Of a DNA stretch of 16,600 bases, positions 14,433 to 16,600 are shown piece after piece; positions within the stretch are counted from its first letter, which is position 1, and each line of letters starts with the position of its first letter. Under the pieces are notes generated by a model. That model did no database searches, was not told the origin of the DNA, and was given only the letters and a program-made list of their open reading frames with translations. Both the position numbers and the translations under genes were made by a program. Origin of the DNA: Bacteroides sp. CAG:144 (GTDB lineage: Bacteria; Bacteroidota; Bacteroidia; Bacteroidales; UBA11471); NCBI GenBank assembly GCA_000434215.1, contig HF999715.1, positions 40,211 to 56,810 on the forward strand, given 5' to 3'.

Positions 14433-16600
14433 ATGAAAAAAATTTTTACACTTGCTGCCGCATTCATGGCAACCGCACTATCCTTTCAGGCGGCTGCCGA
14501 TAGTTGGGTCGTAACAACGTCTGCGGAATTTACAACGGCTTTGTCGTCGTTGGGTAGAAAAATCGGTGCAAGAGACACCATTTTTGTGAAACCCGAGAGC
14601 GCCGATGTTGTTATTTCCAGTGGAACTTACAAGACGGTTCCTACGGCCGGTAAATTTTGGGTTATCGGTGTGCCTACGGACTTTAAACCTATCCTGCAAC
14701 TTCGTTTCGATGCAGAGTCCGGTACCGAAGAGGGGAGCGATCTCAGTATGATTTTTGAGAATGTACATATACAATTTACGGGAGGTAATACCCCTACGTC
14801 GGGACAAATTTTCTATTGGAACGGTAAGTATGCTGATATGGATACCGTGGCTTTCCGTAATTGTGAAATTTCGAACTATCCGCGTACGATTTGGCGTACG
14901 GTTCCTCCTAAGCACAAAGAGGTAATCGATGGTGTGGAAAAAGATGTTTATGATAAAGCAGGTACGGTCATGTATTTTGAGATGAGCGATTGTATCGTAC
15001 ATAATGCCAATCTTACATCAAATAATGGATGGCCGGCGATCTATTTCGGACAAGTACCTATCGAAATAGTTTTCAAGAACAATACGTTCTATGACCTTCC
15101 TTACTTGAAATATATTTTTAATATAAATTATATCAACGATGAGAATGGTCGTAGCGACGGTACTTTGACGTTTGAGAATAATACCGTGATGGTAGGTTCG
15201 GCTACCCCGCACGATATTATCAATGTCGGTAATTATATGGGAATGTCTTCGGTTTTCAATATCAATAACAATATGCTCCTTTATCCCGACTGGACCGATG
15301 AATATACGATGGCTCCCGGAACGAAAAAACCGAGAATCATGGCCGGTGATTATGGTATGGTTTATGCCGCCAATAATGTGATCGAAGGGTATGATAACTG
15401 GCTGGCTGGTAATAGCAAAGATGAGGAAACCGGCGATTATACATGGTTGGAAGCCGATACTGCCAACAATTATACGATGGCTACGGCCGAATTGGCATGG
15501 GACGATTTCTATGACAGAGCAAACAAGGATTTCTCGCTTTTGAAAGAGTACAAAGTGTATACGCTCGGCAAAGACATCGAGGGAAATCCTACTTACATCG
15601 GCGACGGTCGCTGGTATCTCGATGCTTTCCCCACCAAAGCGGCTGTAAATGTTACTGTAAGCGGTTCTACCACCGCTACGCTGAAAATAGAGCCCGAGAA
15701 AGCTATCTATTTTGTGGGTGATGAAATCACGCTTAGCGTCGATCTCCACGACGGGTTGAATACTTTCACGGGCTGGAGCGACGGCAATACCGACTTGACC
15801 CGCACCGTTACCCTCACCGGCGATCTGAACCTCACGGCCAATGTCGTTTCGGCAAATTATGAAATGTTGTGGGATTTCTGTCAGCTCAAAGACGGTAATA
15901 ACAAAACGCTTACCCTCCCGTTGGCCGCCAACCACGCTGCCAGTGCCGAGAACCCCGGTACGTTTGGTATCATGACCGTAGAGCATTCGGCCGACAAGGC
16001 TACTTATGCCGATACGACATCTTGCCAGACCCGTAACAACAAAGCATATATTTATAACGGAAGCAAAGAGCCGGTTCTCTTCATGGCTGCCCTCCTGCGT
16101 ACCCGCCTCGACTCGGTTGTCGTAGAACAAGAGGAAAAAGCTACCGGTTACAAAGGTGAATTGACCAACGCTTGTTGCAAGAATCCCGATTACTACTACA
16201 TCAAGTTCTCGACCAAAGGCATGACCGGTGTGAAAGTAGCTTCTGTGATCTTGGCCGAAGCCCGTATGCACAAAACGACGAAAGTGGAATATTCGCTCGA
16301 CAATAAGACCTACAACACTTTGACGACCGTTACGATCGACTCGGTAGGCGATGCTTGGAGAGATGCCAATATAACTTTGCCCGCAGCTGCCGAAAATCAA
16401 GATGCCGTGTATGTACGCTGGATCGGCGATACCGAATCGCCCATTGTAGGTCCGGGTATGGCTGGAACCGACAAAGACGGTAACGGTTATCCCGTATCGA
16501 GAAAATACTATACCTATCAGTTCATCGGTAACATCAAAGTAACAGCCGAGACCGGCGGTGCTGCCATCGAAGAACTCGAAGCAGAGGCTGGTGCTGCCCT
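14433..16600 (+). CDS. Secreted multidomain beta-helix (pectate-lyase-fold) protein, 3' end outside window
   Basis: The frame is open from ATG 14433 to the window edge, 722 codons with no stop. The SPI signal peptide MKKIFTLAAAFMATALSFQA ends around AAA|D (residues 21-23) and has no lipobox. Residues ~25-330 show a ladder of short strands and Asn-rich turns (FENVHIQF, FRNCEI, MSDCIV, FKNNTFYDL, FENNTVMV, FNINNNML), the mark of a right-handed parallel beta-helix as in pectate lyases and DUF4957/DUF5123-type proteins. Residues ~401-475 resemble a divergent InlB B-repeat (YFVGDEITLSV, FTGWSDGNTDLTRTVTL, LTANV). Residues ~476-705 are a beta-sandwich-like domain starting YEMLWDFC (IKFSTKGMTGVKVASVILAE, KVEYSLDNKTYNTL). 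The last visible residues look like an acidic linker to a further, unseen domain. I see no certain lyase catalytic residues, so an enzyme is possible but unproven. It probably has its own promoter. Confidence 0.85.
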   Translation, partial: MKKIFTLAAAFMATALSFQAAADSWVVTTSAEFTTALSSLGRKIGARDTIFVKPESADVVISSGTYKTVPTAGKFWVIGVPTDFKPILQLRFDAESGTEEGSDLSMIFENVHIQFTGGNTPTSGQIFYWNGKYADMDTVAFRNCEISNYPRTIWRTVPPKHKEVIDGVEKDVYDKAGTVMYFEMSDCIVHNANLTSNNGWPAIYFGQVPIEIVFKNNTFYDLPYLKYIFNINYINDENGRSDGTLTFENNTVMVGSATPHDIINVGNYMGMSSVFNINNNMLLYPDWTDEYTMAPGTKKPRIMAGDYGMVYAANNVIEGYDNWLAGNSKDEETGDYTWLEADTANNYTMATAELAWDDFYDRANKDFSLLKEYKVYTLGKDIEGNPTYIGDGRWYLDAFPTKAAVNVTVSGSTTATLKIEPEKAIYFVGDEITLSVDLHDGLNTFTGWSDGNTDLTRTVTLTGDLNLTANVVSANYEMLWDFCQLKDGNNKTLTLPLAANHAASAENPGTFGIMTVEHSADKATYADTTSCQTRNNKAYIYNGSKEPVLFMAALLRTRLDSVVVEQEEKATGYKGELTNACCKNPDYYYIKFSTKGMTGVKVASVILAEARMHKTTKVEYSLDNKTYNTLTTVTIDSVGDAWRDANITLPAAAENQDAVYVRWIGDTESPIVGPGMAGTDKDGNGYPVSRKYYTYQFIGNIKVTAETGGAAIEELEAEAGAA

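Noticed and set aside
15018..16400. Long open frame on the minus strand (460 codons) near the right edge
   Set aside because: It is antisense to the uninterrupted + frame from 14433, which has a signal peptide, beta-helix ladder and InlB-like repeat. The minus frame shows no domain or signal.

Overview
The window is a stretch of one Bacteroidota (Bacteroidales-type) chromosome. The evidence is two SusC-like TonB-dependent receptors, each followed directly by a SusD-like lipoprotein. There are also four SPII lipoproteins with acidic residues just after the lipidated cysteine, no clear Shine-Dalgarno sequences before the starts, and a TAnnTTTG-type -7 promoter element. Genus cannot be fixed from this sequence. 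Every gene I can support is on the + strand. There are no RNA genes, insertion sequences or CRISPR arrays.

Layout: (1) 2-3055, SusC-like receptor A, 5' end outside the window; (2) 3067-4638, SusD-like lipoprotein A; (3) 4647-6434 and (4) 6440-8452, two lipoproteins each with two fasciclin-like domains and a C-terminal beta-rich domain; (5) 8471-11620, complete SusC-like receptor B; (6) 11627-13444, SusD-like lipoprotein B; (7) 13487-14257, an unrecognised 256-residue protein without a signal peptide; (8) from 14433 past the window end, a secreted multidomain beta-helix protein. Genes 1 to 6 are separated by only 5-18 bases and are very probably one transcript. A strong stem-loop spans the stop codon of gene 6. 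A 175-base AT-rich gap with a candidate promoter and a leader hairpin precedes gene 8.

Together this looks like the outer-membrane part of a polysaccharide utilization locus. Each SusC/SusD pair would import an oligosaccharide across the outer membrane. The fasciclin lipoproteins sit where surface glycan-binding proteins usually sit. The secreted beta-helix protein may process or bind the glycan; its fold is that of pectate lyases, but no catalytic site is demonstrated. No regulator (HTCS, sigma/anti-sigma) and no certain carbohydrate-active enzyme is visible, so the substrate is undetermined. A pectin-type polymer is only a weak guess.

The least explained part is 13425-15600: the stem-loop, the signal-less protein with an abrupt internal fall in G+C, the AT-rich promoter gap, and the first half of the beta-helix gene.
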